DNA from: Azospirillum endophyticum
GTDB lineage: Bacteria > Pseudomonadota > Alphaproteobacteria > Azospirillales > Azospirillaceae
Direction of reading: 5' to 3'
Assembly (NCBI RefSeq): GCF_016595245.1
Contig: NZ_JAENHM010000034.1
Span: 224-64,223 of the forward strand
Length of the DNA stretch: 64,000 bases
Shown: positions 31,555 through 40,145 of the stretch, piece after piece
How positions within the stretch are numbered: the first letter of the stretch is position 1
Layout: every line of letters begins with the position of its first letter
Notes under the pieces: generated by a model
Seen by the model: only the letters and a program-made list of their open reading frames with translations
The model's database searches: none
Told to the model about the DNA's origin: nothing
Translations under genes and position numbers: made by a program

Positions 31555-32018
31555 TGGACGATCTGCGCGAGCTGTATCAGGAAGTGATCCTGGACCACGG
31601 CAAGCATCCCCGCAACTTCCGCCATCCCGACGACGCCAACCGCGAGGCGAAGGGCGAGAACCCGATGTGCGGTGACCGCTTCATGGTCTATCTGACCCTG
31701 AAGGACGGGGTGGTCGACGACGTGGCCTTCCAGGGCCGCGGCTGCGCCATCTCCACCGCCAGCGCCTCGATGATGACGGAACTGGTGCACGGCAAGACGG
31801 CGGCGGAGGCTGAAAAGCTCTTCCACGCCTTCCACGAGCTGTGCACCCAGGACGAGCCCGACATCCCCGAGGGTGTCGACGACGAAACCATGGAAAAGCT
31901 GATGGTGATGTCGGGCGTGCGCCAGTTCCCGGTGCGGGTGAAATGCGCGACCCTGGCTTGGCATGCCATGAATGCCGCACTCCACGGCGAGGCTGCGGCC
32001 TCCAGCGACCAGTATTGA
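31551..32018 (+). CDS. sufU: SUF system NifU/IscU-like protein SufU
   Basis: 155 residues. Three cysteines lie in the conserved places: NPMCGD (about 39-44), GRGCAISTAS (about 62-71) and VKCATLAW (about 131-138), with the extra SufU-type insertion between the second and third. Acts as sulfur relay or scaffold with SufS. ATGA overlap with sufS. Confidence 0.95.
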   Translation: MMDDLRELYQEVILDHGKHPRNFRHPDDANREAKGENPMCGDRFMVYLTLKDGVVDDVAFQGRGCAISTASASMMTELVHGKTAAEAEKLFHAFHELCTQDEPDIPEGVDDETMEKLMVMSGVRQFPVRVKCATLAWHAMNAALHGEAAASSDQY

Positions 32019-32034
32019 GGCAAGGGGACTCGAA

Positions 32035-32484
32035 ATGCCCGATGAAACCCTGACCCAACGTCCGATGGCGCCGAACCCGGCGGAAGCCGAGGCGCAGATG
32101 AAGGCCGACGCGACCGAGACGGCTCCGGATTCCAAGGAGTTCGCCCCGATGCCCCAGCCGCCCGAAGGGTTCGACCCGCGGGAGGAGATCATGGATCGCG
32201 TCGTGGCGGCCATCAAGACCTGCTACGACCCGGAAATCCCGGTCGACATCTGGGAACTGGGCCTGATCTACCGCGTGGACATGGATGGCCAGCGCAATGT
32301 CGAGATTGATATGACGCTGACCAGCCCCATGTGTCCGGTGGCCGGCGAACTGCCCGAGCAGGTCCGTCAGGCCGTGCTGGGCGTCGAGGACGTCAATGAG
32401 GTCAAGATCGAGCTGGTTTGGGAGCCGCCCTGGCACCAGGGCATGATGTCCGAGGAAGCCCGCCTGCAACTGGATATGTTCTGA
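32035..32484 (+). CDS. SUF-associated DUF59/PaaD-like protein (SufT-type)
   Basis: 149 residues. An acidic, Pro-rich N-terminus (about 1-45) is followed by the DUF59 domain (about 50-140): CYDPEIPVDIWELGLIYRVD and LTSPMCPVAGELPEQV, with the conserved Asp-Pro-Glu and Cys. These proteins assist Fe-S maturation under high demand. AAGGGGACT precedes the ATG. Called sufT in many annotations. Confidence 0.92.
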   Translation: MPDETLTQRPMAPNPAEAEAQMKADATETAPDSKEFAPMPQPPEGFDPREEIMDRVVAAIKTCYDPEIPVDIWELGLIYRVDMDGQRNVEIDMTLTSPMCPVAGELPEQVRQAVLGVEDVNEVKIELVWEPPWHQGMMSEEARLQLDMF

Positions 32485-32506
32485 GCCGTATTAGGAGACC
32501 GTCACC

Positions 32507-32851
32507 ATGGCCCGTTCCCTCCCCAAGGCGATCACGATCACCGACGCCGCCGCGGAGCGCGTCAAGGCGCTGATGTCCAAGGCCACCGACGACATGGTCG
32601 GCCTGCGCATCGGCGTGAAGGCGCGCGGCTGCTCCGGCCTCAGCTACGACGTTCAGTATGCCAAGGAGAAGATGAAGTTCGACGAGGTGGTGGAGGACAA
32701 GGGCGTCACCGTCCTGATCGATCCGGCCGCCGTCATGTTCCTGATCGGCAGCGAGATGGACTATGTTGACGACAAGTTCCAGACCGGCTTCGTCTTCAAG
32801 AACCCGAACGAGAAGGGCCGCTGCGGCTGCGGCGAAAGCTTCCACGTCTGA
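32507..32851 (+). CDS. sufA: A-type Fe-S carrier protein (SufA/ErpA-like)
   Basis: 114 residues. The three A-type cysteines occur in GCSGLSYDVQYA (about 43-54) and the final CGCGESF (about 106-112). It passes assembled clusters to apo-enzymes. Last gene of the suf operon. Assigned to SufA rather than IscA because of the operon. Confidence 0.94.
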   Translation: MARSLPKAITITDAAAERVKALMSKATDDMVGLRIGVKARGCSGLSYDVQYAKEKMKFDEVVEDKGVTVLIDPAAVMFLIGSEMDYVDDKFQTGFVFKNPNEKGRCGCGESFHV

Positions 32852-32907
32852 TGCTTTCGGCGACCGGCGTCGGGCATGGCGTCCCTCGCCATCCCGATTC
32901 ATTAGAT

Positions 32908-32922
32908 TAAGAATTATTCGCA
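32908..32922. promoter_or_regulatory. Fur-box-like 7-1-7 sequence upstream of ECF sigma gene
   Basis: TAAGAATTATTCGCA is an imperfect inverted repeat (5 of 7 paired positions, core GAAT-T-ATTC) in an AT-rich patch about 150 bp before the sigma factor start. Position and composition fit iron control by a Fur-family protein. Weak on its own. Confidence 0.4.
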
Positions 32923-33071
32923 TTATGTAGGCGATGCGGCTATACCGGAGGGACCGGCGGCCGCGGCGACTGTTTCCATGGCGGCCGGCCTCCTCAATCC
33001 GGCATCCGCGCAGTTGTGACCAACCTCCTCCGCCACGCTTTTTCCTCCGCATCTTCCTTCCGGGCCGCAGC

Positions 33072-33596
33072 ATGAGCGGCCCCGTCGGCACTTGGGCGCG
33101 CAAGATCGCCGAGTTGTTCGACAGCCACCGGCTGCGGGTGGAACGGGCCATCGCTCGGCGGACCGGCGATCCGCAGAGCGCCGGCGATCTGGCGCAGGAC
33201 GCCTTCCTGCGGCTGGCCCGCCTGCCCGACGGCGAGGCGGTGCAGAACCCGGCGGGGCTGCTGTTCGTGGTGGCCGATCGCGTCGCGCTGGATCACTGCC
33301 GGGCGACGAAGCGCCGGCGCCGGCACGAGGCCGGCCCGCCGGACGAGGATCTGCCCGCAACCGGCCCGACCGCCGAGGCGGTCATCGAGCGGAACGAGAC
33401 GATGGCCCGTCTGCGCGGCGCCATCGACGCCCTGCCCCCCAAGACCCGCAGCGTCTTCCTGCTCTACCACGTCGACGGGCTTCCCTACCGCGCCATCGGC
33501 GAAAGGTTGGGCATCTCGCCACGCACGGTCGAATACCATCTGCGCGCGGCCCTGGAGCAGTGCCGGTCCCACATGAAGCGGCGCCCGCCGCGGTGA
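33072..33596 (+). CDS. FecI-type ECF RNA polymerase sigma factor
   Basis: 174 residues. Region 2 is DLAQDAFLRLARLPDGE with PAGLLFVVADRVALDHCR (about 40-78). Region 4 is RSVFLLYHVDGLPYRAIGER followed by the helix-turn-helix ISPRTVEYHLRAALEQCR (about 126-163). It should transcribe the downstream receptor gene when released by FecR. The ATG at 33072 is taken from domain boundaries; the Shine-Dalgarno is weak. Confidence 0.93.
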   Translation: MSGPVGTWARKIAELFDSHRLRVERAIARRTGDPQSAGDLAQDAFLRLARLPDGEAVQNPAGLLFVVADRVALDHCRATKRRRRHEAGPPDEDLPATGPTAEAVIERNETMARLRGAIDALPPKTRSVFLLYHVDGLPYRAIGERLGISPRTVEYHLRAALEQCRSHMKRRPPR

Positions 33597-33711
33597 CCGG
33601 CAAGATTCTTTACCGTTACCGGACATTTTCTTTGAGGGATTGGCCCCAACCAACCGTCTTGGTAAGCAAGAGGCAACCGGCGCGTATCCCGAGCGCATCA
33701 GCGAGCGATCG

Positions 33712-34728
33712 ATGAACCAGCAGGACGAACAGCACAGCGAACCGGACGAGGACAGGCTGTTCTCGGAAGCGAACGCGTGGTTCTTCCGCCTGCAGGCCGA
33801 CGACCATACCGCCACGGACCGCGCCGCCTTCGCCTCCTGGCTGGCCCGCAGCCCGGCCCATGCCCAAGCCTTCGGCGAATTGCAGGACCTGCTGCATGAC
33901 TTGAAGGCCCCGGCCCGAACCGCCGCTGCCGCCCATACGGCTGCCCGTCCACAAGCGCTCCATCGGTCTCCGGCGGCCGGATTTCGCCGCCTCGCCATGG
34001 CGCTGACCGTCCTGCTGGCGGTTGGTGGCGTCGGGATCTGGCAGGGGCCGAGACTCTACCAGAATGCGCTGGCCGACCAAGCGACGCCGGCCGGCCAGCG
34101 CCGGACGCTGACCCTGCCCGACGGCTCCCTCGCCGAGATGAACGGCGACACCGCGCTCGCACTCGACTTTGGAAATGGCGGACGGCGGGTCCGGATCCTG
34201 CGCGGCGAGGCCTGGTTCCAGGTCATGCGCGATCCCGACCGTCCCTTCGTCGTCGATGGCGGGGCCGGGGCCGCCCGCGTGCTGGGCACCCAGTTCAGCG
34301 TCCGCCGCGACGACGAGCGCATGACGGTGACGGTAGGCGAAGGACTGGTCGAAGTCGCCGCGTGGTCCGCCGGGAGCCTCCTTGCGGACCCCCATGCGCC
34401 TTGGCCGGACAGTGTCCGCCTCCATCCAGGCGAAAGCGCGGAGGCCGGTCCCGAAGGCATGTCCGGCCCGCGGGCGGCCGATCCCGGCGTCGCCTTCGCC
34501 TGGCGGCACGGGCAGATCGTGTTCCGCCAGCAATCGCTCGCCTCCGTCGTCGCCGCGCTGAACCGGGAATGGCCGGGCCGCGTAGTTCTGCTGAACGATC
34601 AGGCGGCGGACCGCGTCGTTTCCGGCGTCTTCATGCTCGATCGCCCCGACGCCGTGTTCGATGCGCTGGAGCGCGGCCTCGGCGTCCATGCCACCCGCAT
34701 CACCCCCTACCTGACCCTGCTGCGGTAA
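33712..34728 (+). CDS. FecR-family anti-sigma/sensor protein
   Basis: 338 residues. The N-terminal sigma-binding DUF4880 has FASWLARSPAHAQAFGEL (about 41-58). A single membrane span (LAMALTVLLAVGGVGIW, about 92-108) precedes a periplasmic FecR domain (RTLTLPDGSLAEMNGDTAL, RILRGEAWFQV). A C-terminal STN-contact-like domain (VSGVFMLDRPDAVFDALERG) follows. It relays receptor occupancy to the sigma factor. 115 bp downstream of the sigma gene. Confidence 0.95.
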   Translation: MNQQDEQHSEPDEDRLFSEANAWFFRLQADDHTATDRAAFASWLARSPAHAQAFGELQDLLHDLKAPARTAAAAHTAARPQALHRSPAAGFRRLAMALTVLLAVGGVGIWQGPRLYQNALADQATPAGQRRTLTLPDGSLAEMNGDTALALDFGNGGRRVRILRGEAWFQVMRDPDRPFVVDGGAGAARVLGTQFSVRRDDERMTVTVGEGLVEVAAWSAGSLLADPHAPWPDSVRLHPGESAEAGPEGMSGPRAADPGVAFAWRHGQIVFRQQSLASVVAALNREWPGRVVLLNDQAADRVVSGVFMLDRPDAVFDALERGLGVHATRITPYLTLLR

Positions 34729-34747
34729 AAAATCCGCGCCCTCGAAA

Positions 34748-34764
34748 AAATCCCCCAGGGATTT
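34748..34764. repeat. Short perfect palindrome upstream of TonB receptor gene
   Basis: AAATCCC-CCA-GGGATTT, 7-bp arms, 20 bp after the fecR-like stop codon and about 95 bp before the receptor ATG. It could be an attenuating hairpin or an operator. Confidence 0.45.
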
Positions 34765-34857
34765 CCGTCCCGCCGTCGTCATGTCCGGAAAGAAGAGAAT
34801 GAGACGCAGTCGCGATCAAGCGGCGCGGGCTCGCAGCGGACGACAGAGGCAAGCGAG

Positions 34858-37323
34858 ATGGCATCGGCGGAGCGTGGGATCTTGAGCGATAAGAACGGGC
34901 GCCGGGGCAGCGCCTTCCTGGGGCGGCTGCTGGCGACCACGGTGCTGATCGCGCCGGGCGCCCTGATGGCCCATGCCCCAGCCGCGGTGGCGCAGACCGC
35001 GCCGACGGGGGCGGTGCCTTTCGCCATCGCGCCGCAGTCGGTGGACGGGGCGCTCGCCGCCTTCTCCGCCGCCACGCGCATCCAGGTGCTGACCCCGGGT
35101 GCGGTGACGCAGGGCGTCGGGTCGCCCGGCGTCAGCGGATCGATGTCGGCGCGCGAGGGGCTGAACCGGCTGCTGTCCGGCACCGGGCTGGTCGCCCGCT
35201 TCCTCAACACCGAGACCGTGACGGTCGAGCGCGTCGCCGCCGGCGGGGCGGTCCAGCTCGATCCGGTGCAGATCGAAGGCAACCGGGCGGCCGGCGGTCC
35301 CGGTGCCCTGCCCCCCGCCTATGCCGGCGGACAGGTGGCGCGCGGCGGACGCGTCGGCGCTCTCGGCAACCAGGACGTCATGGACGTGCCGTTCAACGTC
35401 ACCGGCTATACCGCCGAGACCATCCGCAACCAGCAGGCCGAGACGGTCGCCGACGTGCTGGCCAACGACCCGGCGGTGCGCACCGGCTTCGGCTACGGCA
35501 ATTTCTCCGAGAACATCGTCATCCGCGGCTTCCCGCTCTACGGCGAGGATCTGTCGGTCGACGGGCTCTACGGGACGGCTCCCCGCCAGATCGTCGCCAC
35601 CGACATGTTCGAGCGGGTGGAGGTGCTGAAGGGCGCCAGCGCCTTCCTGAACGGCGCCGCCCCCAGCGGCACCGGCGTCGGCGGCGGCGTCAATCTGGTG
35701 CCCAAGCGGGCGGAGGACGAGCCGCTGACCCGCCTGACCGCCAGCTATGCCATGGACAGCCGCTTCGGCCTCGCCGCGGATGTCGGCCGACGGTTCGGTG
35801 AGAACAACCAGTTCGGCGTGCGCGCCAACGCCGCGGTGCGCGGCGGCGAGACCGCCATCGACGACGAGGAGCGGAGGCTGAGGCTCGGCTCCCTGGCGCT
35901 GGACTATCGCGGCGACCGCGCCCGGGTGACGCTCGACGTCGGCACCCAGACCCAGCGGGTCGAGCAGGGCCGCACGGTCGTCTATGTCGGCAGCGTCGTC
36001 CCGGCGGTGCCGTCCGCCTCGCAGAATTACGCGCAGCCCTGGGCCTATTCGCAGATGCGCGACACCTTCGGCCAAGTCCGGGCCGAATACGACATCCTGC
36101 CCAACCTGACCGTCCACGGCGCCTTTGGCATGCGCAGCATGCGCGAGGACGGCGACTATTCCACGCCCACCGTCACGCGCGCCGACGGTACCGCCACCAT
36201 CAGCCGCCTGACCGTCCCGCGCGAGGATTTCACCGTCACCGGACAGGCCGGCCTGCGCGCCGACATCCATACCGGTCCGGTGCGGCACCAGTTGAACGCC
36301 GGCTTCTCGGCCCTGCGCACCACCAACAACAACGGCTATGAATTCGGCGCCACCTCCACCGTCAATCTCTACAATATGGTCGACATCCCTCGGCCGCGGA
36401 CGACCTCGGCAGCCGGAATAATCGGCGATCCGCCGAAGGTTTCCGAGTCCGTGCTGCGCAGCCTCTACGCCTCGGACACGCTGTCGGTTCTGGACGACCG
36501 GGTGATGGTGACGGTCGGCCTGCGCCAGCAGAACATCCAGGTCCGCGGCTACAACCGCACCACCGGCGCCCGCACCTCCGATTATGACCAGTCGGCGCTG
36601 ACGCCGGTGGTCGGGCTGGTGGTGAAGCCGCTCAAGGAACTGTCGCTCTATGCCAACCGCATCGAGGGGATGGCCCAGGGCCCGACCGCGCCGTCCACCG
36701 CCGCCAATTCCGGCGAGATCTTCGAGCCCTACCGCTCGGTCCAGTACGAGGTCGGCGGCAAGCTGGATTTCGGCGGCTTCGGCGGGTCTCTGGCGCTGTT
36801 CCAGACCACCCAGCCCAGCGGCGTCACCGACGCCGCCACCCGCCTCTACAGCGTCTCCGGCGAGCAGCGCAACCGCGGCATCGAGCTGATGCTGTTCGGC
36901 GAGCCGACACAGGGCCTGCGCCTGCTGGGTGGCGCCACCTTCATCGATCCGGAGCTGACCGACACCGGCAACGCCGCGACTGAGGGCAAGGACGCGGTCG
37001 GCGTGCCGCGCCATCAGTTCAACGCCAACGTCGAATGGGACCTGCCCTTCCTGCCGGCCTCCTTCCCGACGGTGACGCTGACCGGCCGCGTCATCCACAC
37101 CGGGCCGCAATACGTCAACACCGCCAACACGCTGAAGATCCCGAGCTGGACCCGCTTCGACGTCGGCGCACGGATGACCACCGACATCCAGAACCGCCCG
37201 GTCACCGTCCGCGCCGCGGTGGAGAACGTGGCGGACAAGGCCTATTGGGCATCGGGCTTCGGCGGCTACCTGACCCAGGGCAATCCGCTGACGGCGAAGC
37301 TGTCGGTGTCGGTGGATTTCTGA
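34858..37323 (+). CDS. TonB-dependent siderophore receptor with STN signalling domain
   Basis: 821 residues. A signal peptide (about 15-46, ending PAAVAQ) is followed by the STN domain (about 52-128, IAPQSVDGALAAFSAATRIQ), a plug (about 175-280: DVPFNVTGYTAETIRNQQAE, NIVIRGFPLYGEDLSVDG, ERVEVLKGASAFLNG) and a beta barrel ending in LSVSVDF with a terminal Phe. This is the FpvA/FecA type that both imports a ferric chelate and signals through FecR. The ligand is unknown; the plug resembles ferrichrome/hydroxamate-type receptors only in a general way. Confidence 0.96.
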   Translation: MASAERGILSDKNGRRGSAFLGRLLATTVLIAPGALMAHAPAAVAQTAPTGAVPFAIAPQSVDGALAAFSAATRIQVLTPGAVTQGVGSPGVSGSMSAREGLNRLLSGTGLVARFLNTETVTVERVAAGGAVQLDPVQIEGNRAAGGPGALPPAYAGGQVARGGRVGALGNQDVMDVPFNVTGYTAETIRNQQAETVADVLANDPAVRTGFGYGNFSENIVIRGFPLYGEDLSVDGLYGTAPRQIVATDMFERVEVLKGASAFLNGAAPSGTGVGGGVNLVPKRAEDEPLTRLTASYAMDSRFGLAADVGRRFGENNQFGVRANAAVRGGETAIDDEERRLRLGSLALDYRGDRARVTLDVGTQTQRVEQGRTVVYVGSVVPAVPSASQNYAQPWAYSQMRDTFGQVRAEYDILPNLTVHGAFGMRSMREDGDYSTPTVTRADGTATISRLTVPREDFTVTGQAGLRADIHTGPVRHQLNAGFSALRTTNNNGYEFGATSTVNLYNMVDIPRPRTTSAAGIIGDPPKVSESVLRSLYASDTLSVLDDRVMVTVGLRQQNIQVRGYNRTTGARTSDYDQSALTPVVGLVVKPLKELSLYANRIEGMAQGPTAPSTAANSGEIFEPYRSVQYEVGGKLDFGGFGGSLALFQTTQPSGVTDAATRLYSVSGEQRNRGIELMLFGEPTQGLRLLGGATFIDPELTDTGNAATEGKDAVGVPRHQFNANVEWDLPFLPASFPTVTLTGRVIHTGPQYVNTANTLKIPSWTRFDVGARMTTDIQNRPVTVRAAVENVADKAYWASGFGGYLTQGNPLTAKLSVSVDF

Positions 37324-37373
37324 TCGGCTAGGACAGACGGCGGCTTGAGGGCGGCGGCTTGAGGAGGGAACCG

Positions 37374-38522
37374 ATGACCAACCGTACCATCCGGATCTGG
37401 ACGCTGGTCCACAAATGGACCAGCCTGATCTGCACGCTCTTCATGCTGCTGCTGTGCCTGACCGGTCTGCCGCTGATCTTCCATGACGAGATCGAAGCGT
37501 TGACAGCGGAGGACGATCTGCCGGTCCCGCCGGCGGAAACCCCGCTGAAGACCCTGGACGAGGCGGTGGCCTCGGCACTGGCGACCTATCCCGGCGAGCG
37601 GCCGCTGTTCCTCAGCTTCGACGAGGATCGGCCGGTGGTGAACGTCACCACCGGCCCGAATGCCCGGCCGCCGGTGTCGCAGATGCATATCTCCGCCATC
37701 GACCTGCGCACCACGCGGATCCTCGGCGACCTGAACGAGGACGGCGGCTTCATGCATGTGATGCTGCGCCTGCATGTGGACATGTTCGCCGGCCTGCCCG
37801 GCGAGCTGTTCCTCGGCTTCATGGGCTTCCTGCTGTTCGTCGCCACGGTATCGGGGGTGGTGCTCTATGCCCCCTTCATGCGCAAGCTGTCCTTCGGCAC
37901 CGTGAGAGCGGGGCGCAGCACGCGGCTGAAATGGCTCGACCTGCACAACATGCTGGGCATCGTCACGCTGATGTGGGTGGTGGTGGTCGGGCTGACCGGC
38001 GTCATCAACACCCTGTCGGTTCCGCTGGTCGCCTATTGGCGCGCCAACGAGCTGGCCGCCATGATCGCGCCCTACGAGGGCAAGCCGGTTCCGGAACGCT
38101 TCGCCTCGGTCGATGCCGCCGTCCGCACCGCGATGGAGGCCGCTCCCGGCATGCGTCCGCAGTTCATCGCCTTTCCCGGCGTCCGCTTCTCCAGCAACCA
38201 CCATTACGCGGTGTGGCTGAAGGGCGCCACCCCGGCCACCAACCGGATCCTGACCCCGGCGCTGATTGACGCGGAGACCGGGGCCTTCACCGACATGCGC
38301 TCCATGCCCTGGTACATGCTGGCGCTGCGCCTGTCCCAGCCGCTGCATTTCGGCGATTACGGCGGGCTGCCGATGAAGGTCCTGTGGGCGGCCCTGGACG
38401 TGCTGACCATCGTCATCCTCGGCAGCGGCCTTTATCTGTGGGTCGCCCGCCGCCGCGTTGCCAAGGACCCGGCCACCGCGGCGCCCGGCCTGCGCACCGT
38501 CGCCGGGGAGCCCGCGGAATGA
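37374..38522 (+). CDS. PepSY-associated transmembrane protein (iron uptake-linked)
   Basis: 382 residues. TM1 (IRIWTLVHKWTSLICTLFML, about 6-25) contains the histidine typical of the family. A periplasmic domain precedes two central spans (LFLGFMGFLLFVATVSGVVL; IVTLMWVVVVGLTGVINTLS), and a last span lies at about 340-365. These proteins are often next to TonB receptors and are thought to help reduce ferric chelates. GAGGAGGGAA precedes the ATG. Overlaps the next small gene (ATGA). Confidence 0.93.
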   Translation: MTNRTIRIWTLVHKWTSLICTLFMLLLCLTGLPLIFHDEIEALTAEDDLPVPPAETPLKTLDEAVASALATYPGERPLFLSFDEDRPVVNVTTGPNARPPVSQMHISAIDLRTTRILGDLNEDGGFMHVMLRLHVDMFAGLPGELFLGFMGFLLFVATVSGVVLYAPFMRKLSFGTVRAGRSTRLKWLDLHNMLGIVTLMWVVVVGLTGVINTLSVPLVAYWRANELAAMIAPYEGKPVPERFASVDAAVRTAMEAAPGMRPQFIAFPGVRFSSNHHYAVWLKGATPATNRILTPALIDAETGAFTDMRSMPWYMLALRLSQPLHFGDYGGLPMKVLWAALDVLTIVILGSGLYLWVARRRVAKDPATAAPGLRTVAGEPAE

Positions 38523-38704
38523 AGCCGCGCACCTCCCTCCCCCTGGCGGCGGTCTTCGGCATCCCCGCCGGAATCGGACTCGTCACCGTCGCCGGGCTGG
38601 TCACCGCCTTGCTGGACGACGGGCTGGTCGATGCCGTGTCCTGGGTCGCCCTGTCGGTCCCGGTTCTGGTCGCAGCCCGTTCCTGGTGGAAACGCCAGCG
38701 CTGA
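38519..38704 (+). CDS. Small two-span membrane protein, coupled to PepSY gene
   Basis: 61 residues with two predicted hydrophobic spans (LPLAAVFGIPAGIGLVTVAG, about 7-26, and AVSWVALSVPVLVAARSWW, about 38-56) and a basic C-terminal KRQR. It overlaps the PepSY stop codon by 4 bp. Such small partners are common after PepSY/DUF proteins in iron loci; role unknown. Confidence 0.8.
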   Translation: MKPRTSLPLAAVFGIPAGIGLVTVAGLVTALLDDGLVDAVSWVALSVPVLVAARSWWKRQR

Positions 38705-38734
38705 ACGGTTTCCCGCCTTGCGCGGCCTTTCCCG

Positions 38735-39628
38735 CTACGACATCGGGTTGGCCGGCGGCTTCGGCATTTCCGGCAGGGGAATGAACTCGCGGTCGTCGAG
38801 GTCGGGCAGCTTCATCCGGCCGGCCTGCCAGTCGGCCTTGGCCTGCTCGATCCGTTCCTTGGACGACGACACGAAATTCCAGTCGATGAATCGCTGGCCC
38901 AGCGGCTCGCCGCCGACCGCCATGACGACGGCCTGCGTGGCGGCGGTCAGCACCGCCGGATGGCCGGGGGCGAAGACGATCATCCGCCCCGCCTCGACCC
39001 GCCGTCCCTCGGTCTCGACGGCTCCCGACACCACATAGGCGGCCCGCTCCCACCCGTCTTCCGGCAGGGCCACGCGGGCGCCGGGAGCAAGGTCCCAATG
39101 GACGTAGAAAAGCGGCGAGTGGGTCTTCACCCCCGCTTTCGCACCGAAGGCCTCGCCCGCCACCAGCCGGCCGCGCACCGCACCGTCGTCGAAGAGCGGC
39201 AGGTCGCCGGTGCCGTAATGGGTGAAGGCGGGATCGGTCTCCTCGTCCGCTTCGGGCAGGGCGACCCAGGCCTGGATGCCATGCATCCGCCCGCCCTCGC
39301 GGCGGGCCTGTTCGAAGCGTTCGGAATGGGTGATGCCGCGCCCGGCGGTCATCCAGTTCACCTCGCCCGGCCGGATCGGCTGTTCCGAGCCGACGCTGTC
39401 GCGGTGCATGATCTCGCCCTCGAACAGGTAGGTGACGGTGGACAGGCCGATGTGCGGATGGGGGCGCACGTCGACATCGCGGGGAAGGCCCGGCTCGAAA
39501 TCGACCGGCCCCATATGGTCGAAGAAGACGAAGGGCCCGACCATCCGCCGTTGCACGAAGGGCAGAACCCGCCCCACCTCGAAACCGCCGAGACTCTTTC
39601 GGCGCTGCTCGATCACCAGCTCCAGCAT
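38735..39628 (-). CDS. Pirin-family bicupin protein
   Basis: 297 residues. The N-terminal metal site has PHPHIGLSTVTYLFEGE (about 56-72) and ITHSERF (about 99-105), the usual pirin His-x-His and His-x-Glu. The second cupin (about 170-270) is less conserved. Bacterial pirins can have quercetinase activity or act as redox/iron sensors. GAGGACC precedes the ATG. It faces the TonB/PepSY operon convergently and is 44 bp downstream of the haem monooxygenase gene. Confidence 0.94.
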   Translation of the reverse strand: MLELVIEQRRKSLGGFEVGRVLPFVQRRMVGPFVFFDHMGPVDFEPGLPRDVDVRPHPHIGLSTVTYLFEGEIMHRDSVGSEQPIRPGEVNWMTAGRGITHSERFEQARREGGRMHGIQAWVALPEADEETDPAFTHYGTGDLPLFDDGAVRGRLVAGEAFGAKAGVKTHSPLFYVHWDLAPGARVALPEDGWERAAYVVSGAVETEGRRVEAGRMIVFAPGHPAVLTAATQAVVMAVGGEPLGQRFIDWNFVSSSKERIEQAKADWQAGRMKLPDLDDREFIPLPEMPKPPANPMS

Positions 39629-39672
39629 GTGCGGTCCTCGCGAAAGTCAGGCTTCAGGGGCAGCTTCCGGGT

Positions 39673-39999
39673 TCAGGCGTGGGAATCGCGCTGCACGGTC
39701 TGGATGACCTCGAAGCCCTCGAATTCCGGCGGCCCGACATACAGCGGCTTGCGGGCGCCGGCATTGCCATGGGCATTGCGGAAAGCCTCCGACCGCGTCC
39801 AGCCCTGGAAGGCGGCCTCCGACTCCCATACGGTATGGGAGGAATAGAGCCGGTATTCGTCCCGGTCCGGTCCGCGCAGCATGTGGAATTCGACGAAGCC
39901 CGGCACCTTGTGCAGATGGACCTCGCGGTTCAGCCAGACCTCCTCGAACTCCTGCTCCGCCCCATGGCGGACCTTGAAGCGGTTCATGGCGATGAACAT
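39673..39999 (-). CDS. IsdG/MhuD-type haem-degrading monooxygenase
   Basis: 108 residues, the normal length. Asn6 (MFIAMNRF), the Trp of HTVWESEAAFQGW and the His of AFRNAHGN match the N/W/H catalytic set of IsdG/MhuD enzymes, which open the haem ring and release iron. A general antibiotic-biosynthesis monooxygenase (ABM) fold without haem is the alternative. AAAGGAAATTCC precedes the ATG. Its place next to an iron-acquisition locus supports the haem role. Confidence 0.8.
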   Translation of the reverse strand: MFIAMNRFKVRHGAEQEFEEVWLNREVHLHKVPGFVEFHMLRGPDRDEYRLYSSHTVWESEAAFQGWTRSEAFRNAHGNAGARKPLYVGPPEFEGFEVIQTVQRDSHA

Positions 40000-40145
40000 G
40001 CGGAATTTCCTTTCCGGCGTGATCGGCAAGCCCTCACGGAGGAGAGTAAGGTTTGAAAGGCCGTTCGGCAATCGCCCTGCCATCGCGGCGGACGGCAATC
40101 GCATTGATGCGGCTTCCCTGCGGCTTCATCGCCCTCCCGAACAGG

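Noticed and set aside
34741-34790. FecI-type promoter (GAAAAT ... TGTCC)
   Set aside because: Spacing and sequence are too loose to claim; only the palindrome is listed.
34816-37110. Leftward 764-codon frame opposite the TonB receptor
   Set aside because: Shadow frame with no recognisable features.
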